Source: Hondaea fermentalgiana (taxonomy: Eukaryota; Sar; Bigyra; Thraustochytrida; Thraustochytriidae). Taken from it: 29,786 nt of DNA. Position 1 is the first letter of the stretch. Every line of letters starts with the position of its first letter. The DNA is taken from the NCBI GenBank assembly GCA_014084085.1, contig NPFB01000059.1, positions 210,106 through 239,891 of the forward strand, written 5' to 3'. Under the pieces are notes generated by a model, which saw only the letters and a list, made by a program, of their open reading frames with translations, did no database searches and was not told where the DNA came from. Below, piece after piece: positions 16,769 to 25,410 of the stretch. The position numbers and the translations under genes were made by a program.

Positions 16769-17899
16769 ATGGGAGCGAGCAGGAGCAAGATCAAGCAAAA
16801 GAAGGAACAACAAGAGGCGAAAGAGGAAAAGCAGACGATGGCGCAGCAGCAGCAGCATGTCGTGCGTCTGGAGAAGAGGCCCGTGGGCAAGCCGGTGCCA
16901 GGACAAGACCTTGTGTACCAGGAGGCACCGATGCCCAGCGAAGACGATCTCAAGGACGGCGAGGTACTCATCAAGAACGTGTACCTCACCTTGGACCCAG
17001 CGATGCGCGGGTGGATGATGGACCGGAAGAGCTACATGCCGCCTGTGGAACTTGGCGCCATCATGCGCGGATCCTCCGTGGGCCAGGTGATGGCCTCGTG
17101 CGATAGCTCTCTTCAAGAAGGAGACTGGGTCTTGTGCAGAATCGAGGTTGGCTGGGCCGAGTACGGCATCGCAGAGGCGTCCAAGGTAACGAAGATTGAC
17201 ATCTCGGACGATATCCCCGCAAGTGTGCACCTTGGCGCCCTCGGTACCACGGGCCTGACAGCGTACTTTGGACTCATTGAAATCGGACAGCCCAAGGAGG
17301 GCGATACCATTGTCGTGAGTGCCGCCGCTGGCGCCACGGGTAGCATGGTCTGCCAGATTGCCAAGCACGTCTTTGGCTGCCGCGTTATCGGCATCGCAGG
17401 TGGATCCGAAAAGTGCCAGTGGCTCATCGATGACCTCGGCGTGGACGAGGCTATTGACTACAAGCAGGACGAAGGTGAGGACTTTGCTCGCGCGCTGCGC
17501 AAGGCTTGTCCGGACGGCGTCGACATTTACTTTGACAATGTGGGCGGATGGATCCTCAACGAGGTCTTCAAGCAGATCAACTTCAAGGCGCGCATCGTCG
17601 TGTGCGGAGCCATCTCTGGCTACAACAACACCACGCCGGCACCCGGTCCGTCTGCGTACACGCAGCTCATCATCACAAGCTCTCGCATGGAAGGCTTTAT
17701 TGTATCCAACTACGCCAAGCGCTTTAAGGAGGCAAAGGAGGACCTCACCGGCTGGCTCAAGGAGGGCAAGATTACGTACAAGGAGGACGTAATTCATGGT
17801 CTTTCCAAGGCCCCGCGCGCCTTCCTCAAGCTCTTTGGCGAAGACGGCGGCAACCGTGGCCGCATCATCATTGACATCCATGCCGAAGACCAGGATTGA
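16769..17899 (+). CDS. NADPH-dependent alkenal/enone reductase (PTGR/LTB4DH type, zinc-free MDR)
   Basis: A 376-residue medium-chain reductase that should reduce alpha,beta-unsaturated aldehydes and ketones such as lipid-peroxide products. Family marks are NVYLTLDPAMRGWM (70-83), IMRGSSVGQV (98-107), GTTGLTAYFGL (159-169), the nucleotide-binding AAAGATGS (185-192), GIAGGSEKCQWL (208-219) for NADPH, FDNVGG (255-260) and VVCGAISGYN (277-286). Zinc ligands are absent, as expected. The body from about residue 25 matches the family in length. The extra N-terminus MGASRSKIKQKK fits the MGxxxS N-myristoylation pattern with adjacent basic residues, much like Src kinase; a second ATG at 16838 (M24) would give a soluble form. 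An AATAAA follows ten bases after the stop. Membrane targeting is inferred. Confidence 0.93.
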   Translation: MGASRSKIKQKKEQQEAKEEKQTMAQQQQHVVRLEKRPVGKPVPGQDLVYQEAPMPSEDDLKDGEVLIKNVYLTLDPAMRGWMMDRKSYMPPVELGAIMRGSSVGQVMASCDSSLQEGDWVLCRIEVGWAEYGIAEASKVTKIDISDDIPASVHLGALGTTGLTAYFGLIEIGQPKEGDTIVVSAAAGATGSMVCQIAKHVFGCRVIGIAGGSEKCQWLIDDLGVDEAIDYKQDEGEDFARALRKACPDGVDIYFDNVGGWILNEVFKQINFKARIVVCGAISGYNNTTPAPGPSAYTQLIITSSRMEGFIVSNYAKRFKEAKEDLTGWLKEGKITYKEDVIHGLSKAPRAFLKLFGEDGGNRGRIIIDIHAEDQD

Positions 17900-17908
17900 A
17901 AAAATTCT

Positions 17909-17914
17909 AATAAA
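17909..17914 (+). terminator. Poly(A) signal AATAAA of the reductase gene
   Basis: Canonical AATAAA ten bases after the TGA of the alkenal reductase, in an AT-rich stretch, so a very short 3' UTR is possible. Confidence 0.5.
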
Positions 17915-18063
17915 CATTGTTGATAGTTTTCGTGAACATGCACAAAATTAAAATGCTCCTTGCTTGCAATGGCTCCTTGTTGAAGAAGTCTTCCCTTGGC
18001 TTATGCCATATACATATACGTCCTGATGTCAATGCGTGTCAGCACCCGAAAAATAGGCGCTTC

Positions 18064-18134
18064 TCCGTGTTGGTGTAATGGTAACATCTGACGCTCTCAC
18101 CGTCAACCCCCGGGTTCGATTCCCGGACATGGAA
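18064..18134 (+). tRNA. tRNA-Glu (anticodon CUC)
   Basis: Folds as a full cloverleaf. The acceptor stem TCCGTGT/ACATGGA has seven pairs including one G-U. The D arm is GTG/CAT with loop TAATGGTAA. The anticodon stem is TGACG/CGTCA, with loop CTCTCAC placing CTC at 34-36, which reads the glutamate codon GAG. A four-base variable region and a T stem CCGGG/CCCGG with loop TTCGATT follow. The GGTTCGATTCC B box is canonical. Discriminator base A; CCA is not encoded. No intron. Confidence 0.95.
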
Positions 18135-18148
18135 TTTCTTTTTTTTTT
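18135..18148 (+). terminator. RNA polymerase III T-run terminator
   Basis: TTTC followed by ten T directly after the tRNA discriminator base, ample for Pol III termination. Confidence 0.85.
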
Positions 18149-18717
18149 CTCACTTGGGTCCGTTGTGTACGATAGTGGTCGCAAAAATGTATGGCAGCAT
18201 TATTTAAAATTTTTTGTAGCATGAATGTGAGTTGGGTGCGAGCGCCAAGACTTGACAACGGCGTAGTCGTCATGGTGGACAAAGACAAAATCTTTGGACA
18301 TAGGCATAGTAGAAGAAATGAGGAATTTTACGTAAACTTTGTCTCGAACACAGCGGACCATTGCCAGGAAATACGAACGAAAGATGTGATGTGGTCACGG
18401 AGACCAAAAATCCGGCCAAAAAAAAAACATGAAACATTGAACACCGCGACTTCGCGTGCAGTCCCCTATCACACTACTAACCCGGGCCTACGTGACTTTT
18501 CTGCTCAGTGCGAATGAGATGAGGAGTTGCCCACGTGGTATATTCGAATGCACTGCAATTGATCAGTTCGGTCCGTATATAGGAACTTAGTCTTGAGCTT
18601 TGTCGGCAATGCTTGTTGCGGGTCTTTGGTGGAAACGACTTGTATGAGGGCTAGATCTGAGCATATGCAAAGCCCTCCATGAGCTTTTGGAAAGCGCTGA
18701 CGATGATGATCTCGACA
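18149..18717. other. Intergenic, tRNA to FG-GAP gene 3' end
   Basis: AT-richer sequence of about 570 bases between the tRNA terminator and the stop codon of the minus-strand FG-GAP gene. A forward open frame of 108 codons from 18191 has no recognisable domain. I see no RNA gene or repeat. Confidence 0.5.
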
Positions 18718-21700
18718 TCACGTCTTGCTAAGGGGTTGGGTCTTGCGCGAGAGATCATCGTTTTCGACGTGTGATGCATCGTCAACGGCGTCCTCTGCTT
18801 CTTCTAGCTGTTCCTGAATGAAGCTATGAGCGTTAAAAGTGCGAGTTGATAAAGATGCCGGCTGCTGCGCGTTGGGGCTGTTGGGTGGCACAGCCGTGAT
18901 AAATTCGTCCTCGGTCAGCTCTAGATCCCAGGAGGGCAGCGCTTTAGCTCCTGGGTCTCGGAGTGAACCCTTGGCGTCTTCAGCGGAAGAATGTGAGTGC
19001 TTCATTCCCGGTACGCTCGCAAAGGCACCACGATACCCACCCCAAAATGCCAAACAGAGAAAGGCGACGAGCTCGATCGAGCAGATCCAGACCACCACAG
19101 AAGCAGTTTCTGATGCAATGCTCACTTTCGTCAGTGAGTTTACACCAAGCGCCAGGACGACCAACAGCGTCTGCGAGACAATCTCAAACAACTCATCGTC
19201 CTCACGTGCATACGGCTTGGCGTAAAGGAGAATGCAAAGATAGAGAACGCTGGACCCAATGAGATAATTTGATGCCAGACGAAAACTCGCCAAGAGCATG
19301 AGCAGGAAACCCGAAGTTAGCATCAGGCGCCGAATCAGCTCGATACAGGCGTACCAGCCATGACCTGGCTTGTACCTGTGCTGCACGACTTGTGCTGCTA
19401 CGACAAGCATTCCGCGCATATTCTGCTCGGGTGTTCGCGAGCACTTGGAGGTACGCTGAAGAGATATACCGGCTGCCAAGAGCGCCACCACCCCGACTGG
19501 GTACACACAGATCATGATGCCCGCGTAAATACGCATCGCCTTGCTCAGGTCATCGTCGAAATCGATTGTAGGGTCCTTCTGAAGGATGCGGTACGGCGAC
19601 GGGTCAGGATCGCCGGCTGCGTCCTGCTCGTAATGCGTGATGGAGTCGTACACGAAGACGGACAGAATAGTCGCCGAAACACCTGGATAAATGAGTACAA
19701 TGATCTCCGTGAAGATACTAATGGCGAGATCGCGGGAGACGGTAGTGCCGGGAGCCATCAATCGGCAGAGAATAACTGCACCCACAAGCACGAACGCAAG
19801 CAGCAATGGCCATAGTGTGACTACGATGACTGTCACGTAATGATTGACGTGCACAGCGCATCCTAGAGAGAAAATGTTGAGAAGAGCTCCAAAGTTGCCA
19901 TTGAGGAAAAACTCGGCTGCTGACCCGTTTGAGCCAATAATACCGACGATCGTGCCAATCCCGAGGACAATCTGTGCAAATTTGAGGAAAATGAGAGCTT
20001 TGCCCTGCACTGACGACATGTAGCGTTGCAGACGAGATCCGGACTCGTCAGGGAGGGCTTGCATCGACGTCCACATTATAATCACTTGCGAGACGCAGCC
20101 GCAATACCGTGCCGACAGTGAACATCGCGAGGTGGTCCGCTGGCGCATGAGTGGTCCAGCAACGACAAAACTCGCTGGCGCAACTGTCAATATAAGCATA
20201 ATCACTGCCCAGACGGCTGACTTGGACATATCCTCACTTCGACGAGCAGGTGTGCACTCTTCGCAGCGAAAAGATCCATTAAACGCAAAGCCATTGATGC
20301 AACTTGCGCACATTGTCCCGGCATGGTGGGGAGAGCAGTACGGGTCTGACGTAGAAGGTTCAGAGGCTAGTTCACGTGTGCCCGAGGAGCCCGATGGCTC
20401 ACAAAACGCAGCCCTGGGACACGCGCGAACGTCGAGGCTTGTATTTGCGATACGCCAATATTGCGGCTTGATGGGCAGTGTCTCGACCGTGAGACCTTCA
20501 CGGCTGCAGTCAGTGCCTAGACTGAGTTTTTCTGAAGTACTGCAGGGGATCGCAGCGGTCGTATTCTCGCTGACCACGGCGCCGGGTCCTGCCAAGCAAT
20601 CGCTCGGCCAGATTGTTCCTGTTGATGCCGTCAAAGGGCGGTCCTCAGGACATGGGAAGCATGTCGCTTCGATGGCATCGGAACGATAGCGACCGTGGTC
20701 GCAAGGGATACATATCTGTGTCTCCGTGTCACGTTCGAAACCAAGTGCGCATTGTTCTGGCTCGCATTCGGACTGGCCTGTGAAAAAGGTGTGATTGCCT
20801 GGTGGGCATGGATCGCAGGCGTGGAGACCGCTCGAAGACTTGTATTCGCCAATTGCGCAGGGTTCGCATAAATCTTTGTCTGCATTGAAGCCAGCTCCTG
20901 GAGGGCAGGTGCATTCGAAAGAGTTTGACATGACGAACGAAGACAGGCACACGCAATCCTCTATGGTTGGATACAGAGGAACAATGTATTCGCCTGGTGC
21001 CAATCTGGTCGTTGATCGATCCGGACAGATGTTCTCGCAGAGCTCGCCGTGGCGACCAGGAGCACACTGTTCGCAGGTATCACCTTGGTATTGAGCCGAG
21101 CAAAGACAGATCCCAGGAGTGAGATCTGGTCTGGACAGGCCTTGCGCGAAAGCTGCGAGACCCGAAGTATCGCCGTTGGGATCATCTCCCGTCACGCATT
21201 GACCTCTACTCCCTGCACAATGAGACACGCAGTCACGGGCCGTGTTCACGAGTGGAGCAAACTCAGTCTTGTTGGACCTTTTATGCAGCGTCTGCACGAC
21301 GAAGTCGGTATCGCCGTCCTCGTCAAGGTCAGCTGCAAAAAGACCAGTCGAACTATGGTTCTCACGATGTTCTGTAGAGAGAGAAAGAACTTCGCCGGCT
21401 TCAATAAACATTGAGCCATTTGTGTTTTTGAAAACGTGCACGTGCCGTGATGAAATCACCACAGCATCCTCGTTGCCATCTTCATCGAGGTCCGCAAAAG
21501 CGAAAGCTTGTGTGCTTTGGGGCCAATCCAGATCGAGATTTGCCGGCTCAAAAGCCCCGAAAGAGTTGTTTGTGTGAGTACTTTGGACGAATACGCGTGG
21601 TGGGCAGGATTCGAATTTAAAGAGGGCAAGGAGCTTATTTGGAGTAGGTCGCGCAAATATGACGTCCTGTACATCATTCTCATCGTAGATATGGTAGTAT

Positions 21701-23700
21701 TTTTCCGCCAAACTCTCTATTCTGCCATATTCGAAATCCTCCTTTACGCGTCTCGAAGCAGTCTTGAACTCTTTACAATAATTCATGACCTTGGTTATGA
21801 AAGAGAGAATGGTGTTCAATTTGCTTTTAGAGCCTCCGTGATAGTCAACACGACGGTCGATGCAATCCACAACTTTGTGAAGGTTTTCCTTACGAGAAGG
21901 GAACTTGCCGTCATCTTCAACTTGCAAGCACATAGTGATCTTTTTCAACCCCATCAGATTTGAAAATGGGTTGTCGTCATCTTCAACCTGCTCGAAAACG
22001 CCATCTCGATTCTCTAGCACACGCGTGAGCGAAGTACCTTTTTCGGCAGGGATGCCATAGATGACCAGGTCCAGGTCGCCATCTGGGTCTTTGTCGAGGT
22101 CCACGAAAGCCACTGCCTTGACTTCTTGAAGACCCTCTGATATAATGAATGTTGCTGCTGGTACTTTTGACGAGGTAGAAGCCTTGGCAATATGGACCCA
22201 CCCACGAATACCGTCATTGCGTATGTACCTGATCGCACCATAAGTCGGGCTGAGAATAGACACGCAGAGCACGTCCATATCTCCATCGCCGTCAAAGTCG
22301 GCGAACTCCGTGAAGTCAGTTGAATCGCAGTGTTCGAATCCCTCCATATGTTGGGAATATTGTCCTTCGTCACCCAGAGCAAAAGAAGCGGTCTTCGGTG
22401 TGAGACGGCGAAAGTACCACATGTCGCTACCACTTCGAACAAAAATGTCATCAGCGCCCGACTCCAAAAGATCGGCAATTAAGAAGGATGTTGCACAAGG
22501 CGATGTCGTACAAGCCGAGAAATCGGAGACCGAAAAGTCTCTCTTTGACTCACTGTGAAGACCAAATGAGGGCCAGCTGGCATTTCCCACATTTCGTAGA
22601 ACGCCAATTCCATTTCCATGCAGAAAAAACAGGTCCATGAGTTCGTCCCCATCAAGGTTGTTCAATGCAATATCAAGAGCGTGCAAATCTGTTTGAAAGA
22701 CGAAACCTTGTGTCCAGCTTGGGTCTTGGATAGTTCCGTTATTTGACCAAAACTGGAGCTCGCCAGAGGCAAGCAAAACGACCAAATCCTTCCGTCCATC
22801 GCCGGTCAGATCAAAAAGCTGAGCACGCACGATTTCGTTGACATCCGGCGAATTTGCCTTGACTCCAAGACCATGAAGCGTGATGTCTAGAATTTTTTGG
22901 AAGGCGGCATCATCAGTAGTATAGCCATCGAATGCCTCAGATGGATTAAACGAGAAGACGCGCAATACATTTGTCGATCCATTTACGCAGGGTATGACCC
23001 AGTCTGCAATTCCATCACCATCCATGTCTGTAATGAAGTGTTTTTTTGTGCAATCAAAATCCATCTCAGGCCGCAGTCTCTCATCTCTGGCGGCGCGTTC
23101 GTATGGACTAAGCGATGCATTCCCTGTCCGTGTATATCGGCGTAACTCACGATAAAATGTAAAATCGATAAGAAAGAATTCGTTCGGGCTATATCCCAAT
23201 GTCAGCTCTCCATGGAACTCATCCGTTCTTATATCCGATATGGAGTATATCGAATAATAATCTTCAGACCTTTCAAACTCAGGAAAATCATCGAGCATGC
23301 CGATTTCCGTCTCGACGAAATGTGTTCCACGCTGGAAACGACACGCGCCCTGCGCGCTCCCGCTCACGTGGCCGTCAAAACAGTCGCCGCAAGGCAGCGT
23401 GCCGTTACCGTTCTTGCGGTGGAGCGCGGCGCAGTCGGGCACAGGGCTCGCGCACTCGTTCTCCGCGGTGCACGTCCAGTCTTTGCTCACGGGTTCAAGC
23501 ACGGTGCCGTCTTTCTCGTGGCAGCGGTCCAGGAGCGGCACGGCCTCCTGACCGCAGTCCGGGTCGCGCTCACCGCAGCCACAGTCGCAGCCGTCTCCGC
23601 TCCCGCGCCACGCCTCGTCGCACGTCCACGTCGCCGCCGAGCGCGCAGCAAGCAGCGCGGCGAGGAGCGCGGGCACGAGCAGGCTCGCGCGCGTCCGCAT
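18718..23700 (-). CDS. Large FG-GAP/VCBS, GCC2-GCC3 Cys-rich, multi-pass membrane surface protein
   Basis: Intronless, 1660 residues from the first ATG (23700); the frame opens upstream only with GTG. A signal peptide (1-23) is followed by a Cys-rich start (about 27-120). An extracellular beta-propeller-like region has eight FG-GAP/VCBS repeats with Ca2+-binding DxDGDG loops near residues 225, 297, 348, 410, 468, 534, 736 and 791, the fourth degenerate. Between repeats six and seven lies an unmatched insert of about 140 residues. A Cys-rich stalk (824-1150) contains EGF-like and ephrin-receptor-type GCC2/GCC3 modules such as CAIGEYKSSSGLHACDPCPP. The last part has about nine to eleven hydrophobic spans (about 1161-1554) with YACIELIRRLMLTSG and CILLYAKPYAREDDELFE, and an acidic cytoplasmic tail. 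It looks like an adhesion or signalling receptor, but it is not a canonical 7TM GPCR. Ligand and function unknown. Confidence 0.9.
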   Translation of the reverse strand: MRTRASLLVPALLAALLAARSAATWTCDEAWRGSGDGCDCGCGERDPDCGQEAVPLLDRCHEKDGTVLEPVSKDWTCTAENECASPVPDCAALHRKNGNGTLPCGDCFDGHVSGSAQGACRFQRGTHFVETEIGMLDDFPEFERSEDYYSIYSISDIRTDEFHGELTLGYSPNEFFLIDFTFYRELRRYTRTGNASLSPYERAARDERLRPEMDFDCTKKHFITDMDGDGIADWVIPCVNGSTNVLRVFSFNPSEAFDGYTTDDAAFQKILDITLHGLGVKANSPDVNEIVRAQLFDLTGDGRKDLVVLLASGELQFWSNNGTIQDPSWTQGFVFQTDLHALDIALNNLDGDELMDLFFLHGNGIGVLRNVGNASWPSFGLHSESKRDFSVSDFSACTTSPCATSFLIADLLESGADDIFVRSGSDMWYFRRLTPKTASFALGDEGQYSQHMEGFEHCDSTDFTEFADFDGDGDMDVLCVSILSPTYGAIRYIRNDGIRGWVHIAKASTSSKVPAATFIISEGLQEVKAVAFVDLDKDPDGDLDLVIYGIPAEKGTSLTRVLENRDGVFEQVEDDDNPFSNLMGLKKITMCLQVEDDGKFPSRKENLHKVVDCIDRRVDYHGGSKSKLNTILSFITKVMNYCKEFKTASRRVKEDFEYGRIESLAEKYYHIYDENDVQDVIFARPTPNKLLALFKFESCPPRVFVQSTHTNNSFGAFEPANLDLDWPQSTQAFAFADLDEDGNEDAVVISSRHVHVFKNTNGSMFIEAGEVLSLSTEHRENHSSTGLFAADLDEDGDTDFVVQTLHKRSNKTEFAPLVNTARDCVSHCAGSRGQCVTGDDPNGDTSGLAAFAQGLSRPDLTPGICLCSAQYQGDTCEQCAPGRHGELCENICPDRSTTRLAPGEYIVPLYPTIEDCVCLSSFVMSNSFECTCPPGAGFNADKDLCEPCAIGEYKSSSGLHACDPCPPGNHTFFTGQSECEPEQCALGFERDTETQICIPCDHGRYRSDAIEATCFPCPEDRPLTASTGTIWPSDCLAGPGAVVSENTTAAIPCSTSEKLSLGTDCSREGLTVETLPIKPQYWRIANTSLDVRACPRAAFCEPSGSSGTRELASEPSTSDPYCSPHHAGTMCASCINGFAFNGSFRCEECTPARRSEDMSKSAVWAVIMLILTVAPASFVVAGPLMRQRTTSRCSLSARYCGCVSQVIIMWTSMQALPDESGSRLQRYMSSVQGKALIFLKFAQIVLGIGTIVGIIGSNGSAAEFFLNGNFGALLNIFSLGCAVHVNHYVTVIVVTLWPLLLAFVLVGAVILCRLMAPGTTVSRDLAISIFTEIIVLIYPGVSATILSVFVYDSITHYEQDAAGDPDPSPYRILQKDPTIDFDDDLSKAMRIYAGIMICVYPVGVVALLAAGISLQRTSKCSRTPEQNMRGMLVVAAQVVQHRYKPGHGWYACIELIRRLMLTSGFLLMLLASFRLASNYLIGSSVLYLCILLYAKPYAREDDELFEIVSQTLLVVLALGVNSLTKVSIASETASVVVWICSIELVAFLCLAFWGGYRGAFASVPGMKHSHSSAEDAKGSLRDPGAKALPSWDLELTEDEFITAVPPNSPNAQQPASLSTRTFNAHSFIQEQLEEAEDAVDDASHVENDDLSRKTQPLSKT

Positions 23701-23752
23701 TCTCTTCGCGTGAAGGCACCCCCAACGAAGCGCGGGCGACGCACGTTGCCGG

Positions 23753-23793
23753 TCTGCCTGCCTGCCTGCCTCCGCTGCTGCCTGCCTGCCTGC
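23753..23793. repeat. Interrupted CCTG array upstream of the FG-GAP gene
   Basis: Two short CCTG runs separated by CCGCTGCTG, about 55-95 bases upstream of the ATG at 23700. On the gene's strand it reads CAGG. Same unit as the array at 1-52. Confidence 0.85.
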
Positions 23794-25410
23794 AGCGCCT
23801 CTCGCCGCGGCGTGCGCCTGCTTGGTCTGCTGTCTTGAGGGCCGGCGGGAGAACCCAACTTCTTGTGAAAAAATGAGCTGGGAGAGCGGGGGCGTCCGCC
23901 TCACCGCGCCGGGGCCGCCGCGCGGAGAGGGGCGCGAGCGAGGGCGAGAGACGGATACGACGCCGCCGCGCCGCCGAGCTGCGCGACGCTGGCCCGAGAG
24001 AGCGCGAGCGCGAGCGCGAGCGACAGCGGAACAGCGGTGGCGGGTGGGTTACGGCGCGGAGATCGACGACGAAGAACGACCAAGAAAAGAGAAGAGAAGC
24101 GCGAGCTCGTGCCGGCCGGAGGCGAGCAGCCAGCTGCAGCGCGGGCAGCGCGGCGAGGCGGAGGCAGGGCAGAGCTGCACGGGTTGGCGGCCACGGCTGC
24201 CTCGGGCTGGTGGCCCCCGGGGCCGGCGCCGGCCGTGCCACACAGATAGATGGCTCGCCGCGCAGAGCAACGCAGGCCGGGCCCGGGTGTGGGGCCGGTC
24301 CGAACTGTGGGCGTAGTCCCGGACTCTTCGGGGCGTTCCCCCACGAGGCGGGGACCGCTCTCCCGCGTGACTGTGACGGGGCCTCGGAGCTGTGGCTGGC
24401 AGCGGCAGCGGCTGCAGCGGCGGGGAATGGGGATGCGACGCAATGCACGCTGTGTGGCGGCGCGCCGGAAGGGAGGAAGGGAGACCCGGGCTAGCAGCAG
24501 CAGCGGCGGCGTTGGGAGATGGAGCAAGACACACGCGCGAGGGAGAGCCACGTGCTCCGGCCCGTCAGTGCGGCTGGGGCCAGGAGAAGAGCCGAGAGAG
24601 GGAGGGAGGGAGGGAGCACGCACTATGCATGCAACAGCAGCAGCCAGCCAGACAGACAGACGGCCAGATGCTCTCCATCCGTGCCGCGGGAGGACGCCGC
24701 GCCATGTTTGCGCGTGTGCGTGCGTACAGGCGTGCATACAGAGGAGGGAGGACGCGAGACGCGGCACTGGCGACAGAGAGGTGCGCGAGGCCGCGATGTT
24801 GGTTTTGCGACAGCCTGAGGGCAGGGGCGATGACGGTAACCCGCCAGGCCGAAGCGTCCTGCTCGGAGACGAGACGAGACGAGACGAGACGAGACGCCGC
24901 AAGACAACGATGGAGGCTGACGCGAAGCAGAACCTTGACGCTACGACTTCAGCCACCAGCACAGCGGCAGCGAGGGCAGCGGCAGCGAGGGCCGGCCGCG
25001 CGAGCGAGGCAGGGAGAGCGCGGAGGAGCGGATGCTCCGCCTCTGACTGTAACCGACGTCCATTACGCTTGTGTGGCGTGGCCACTGCAGGGCTTGATGA
25101 CACGGCGAAATCATCAGCATCATCTTCTGTCCTCCTCCTCTTCCTCCTCTCTGTCGCTTGGGCGATTGTCTTCGAGGTCACCGCGAAGATGGTCACGCCA
25201 AGGCTCTCGGCCTCTGTTATCGTCCAAATCACGACGACTGCGATGATGAGCAGGTCTTTTCTTGCCTCACATTGACAAGCAGTCGCCCTGGATACTTCTT
25301 CTTGGCCAAGCAGGCCAAGTCAGGCTGCTCGAGAGCGTCGCGTCTGCCTTGGGCATCGGGAGCTGGCTTGCGGACTCCTTGATGTGCGGCAAGATCCGAA
25401 CTCGCTAGCC
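23794..25410. other. GC-rich region upstream of the FG-GAP gene
   Basis: About 1.6 kb of strongly GC-rich, repeat-laden sequence. Long frames exist on both strands (for example 24250-25275 forward, 23901-25232 reverse) but are compositional, mutually overlapping and without domains. Simple repeats include GCGAGC units (about 24002-24022), GGGA units (about 24600-24617) and GAGAC units (24866-24896). It presumably contains the promoter of the FG-GAP gene. I find no gene I can support. Confidence 0.5.
24866..24896. repeat. (GAGAC)6 microsatellite
   Basis: Six perfect GAGAC units plus one base. Simple pentanucleotide repeat in GC-rich intergenic sequence. Confidence 0.95.

Noticed and set aside
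16295..17917. Reverse 540-codon open frame
   Set aside because: Antisense shadow of the alkenal reductase, whose family motifs are unmistakable on the other strand.
18718..23904. Longer N-terminus for the FG-GAP protein (from 23904)
   Set aside because: That start is a GTG and the extra 68 residues come from the CAGG repeat; the ATG at 23700 gives a clean signal peptide.
24250..25275. Forward 341-codon frame with a hydrophobic end (VLLLFLLSVAWAIVF)
   Set aside because: The hydrophobic part comes from a CTCCTC-type pyrimidine stretch, the rest is Arg/Ala/Gly low complexity, and a longer frame overlaps it on the other strand.
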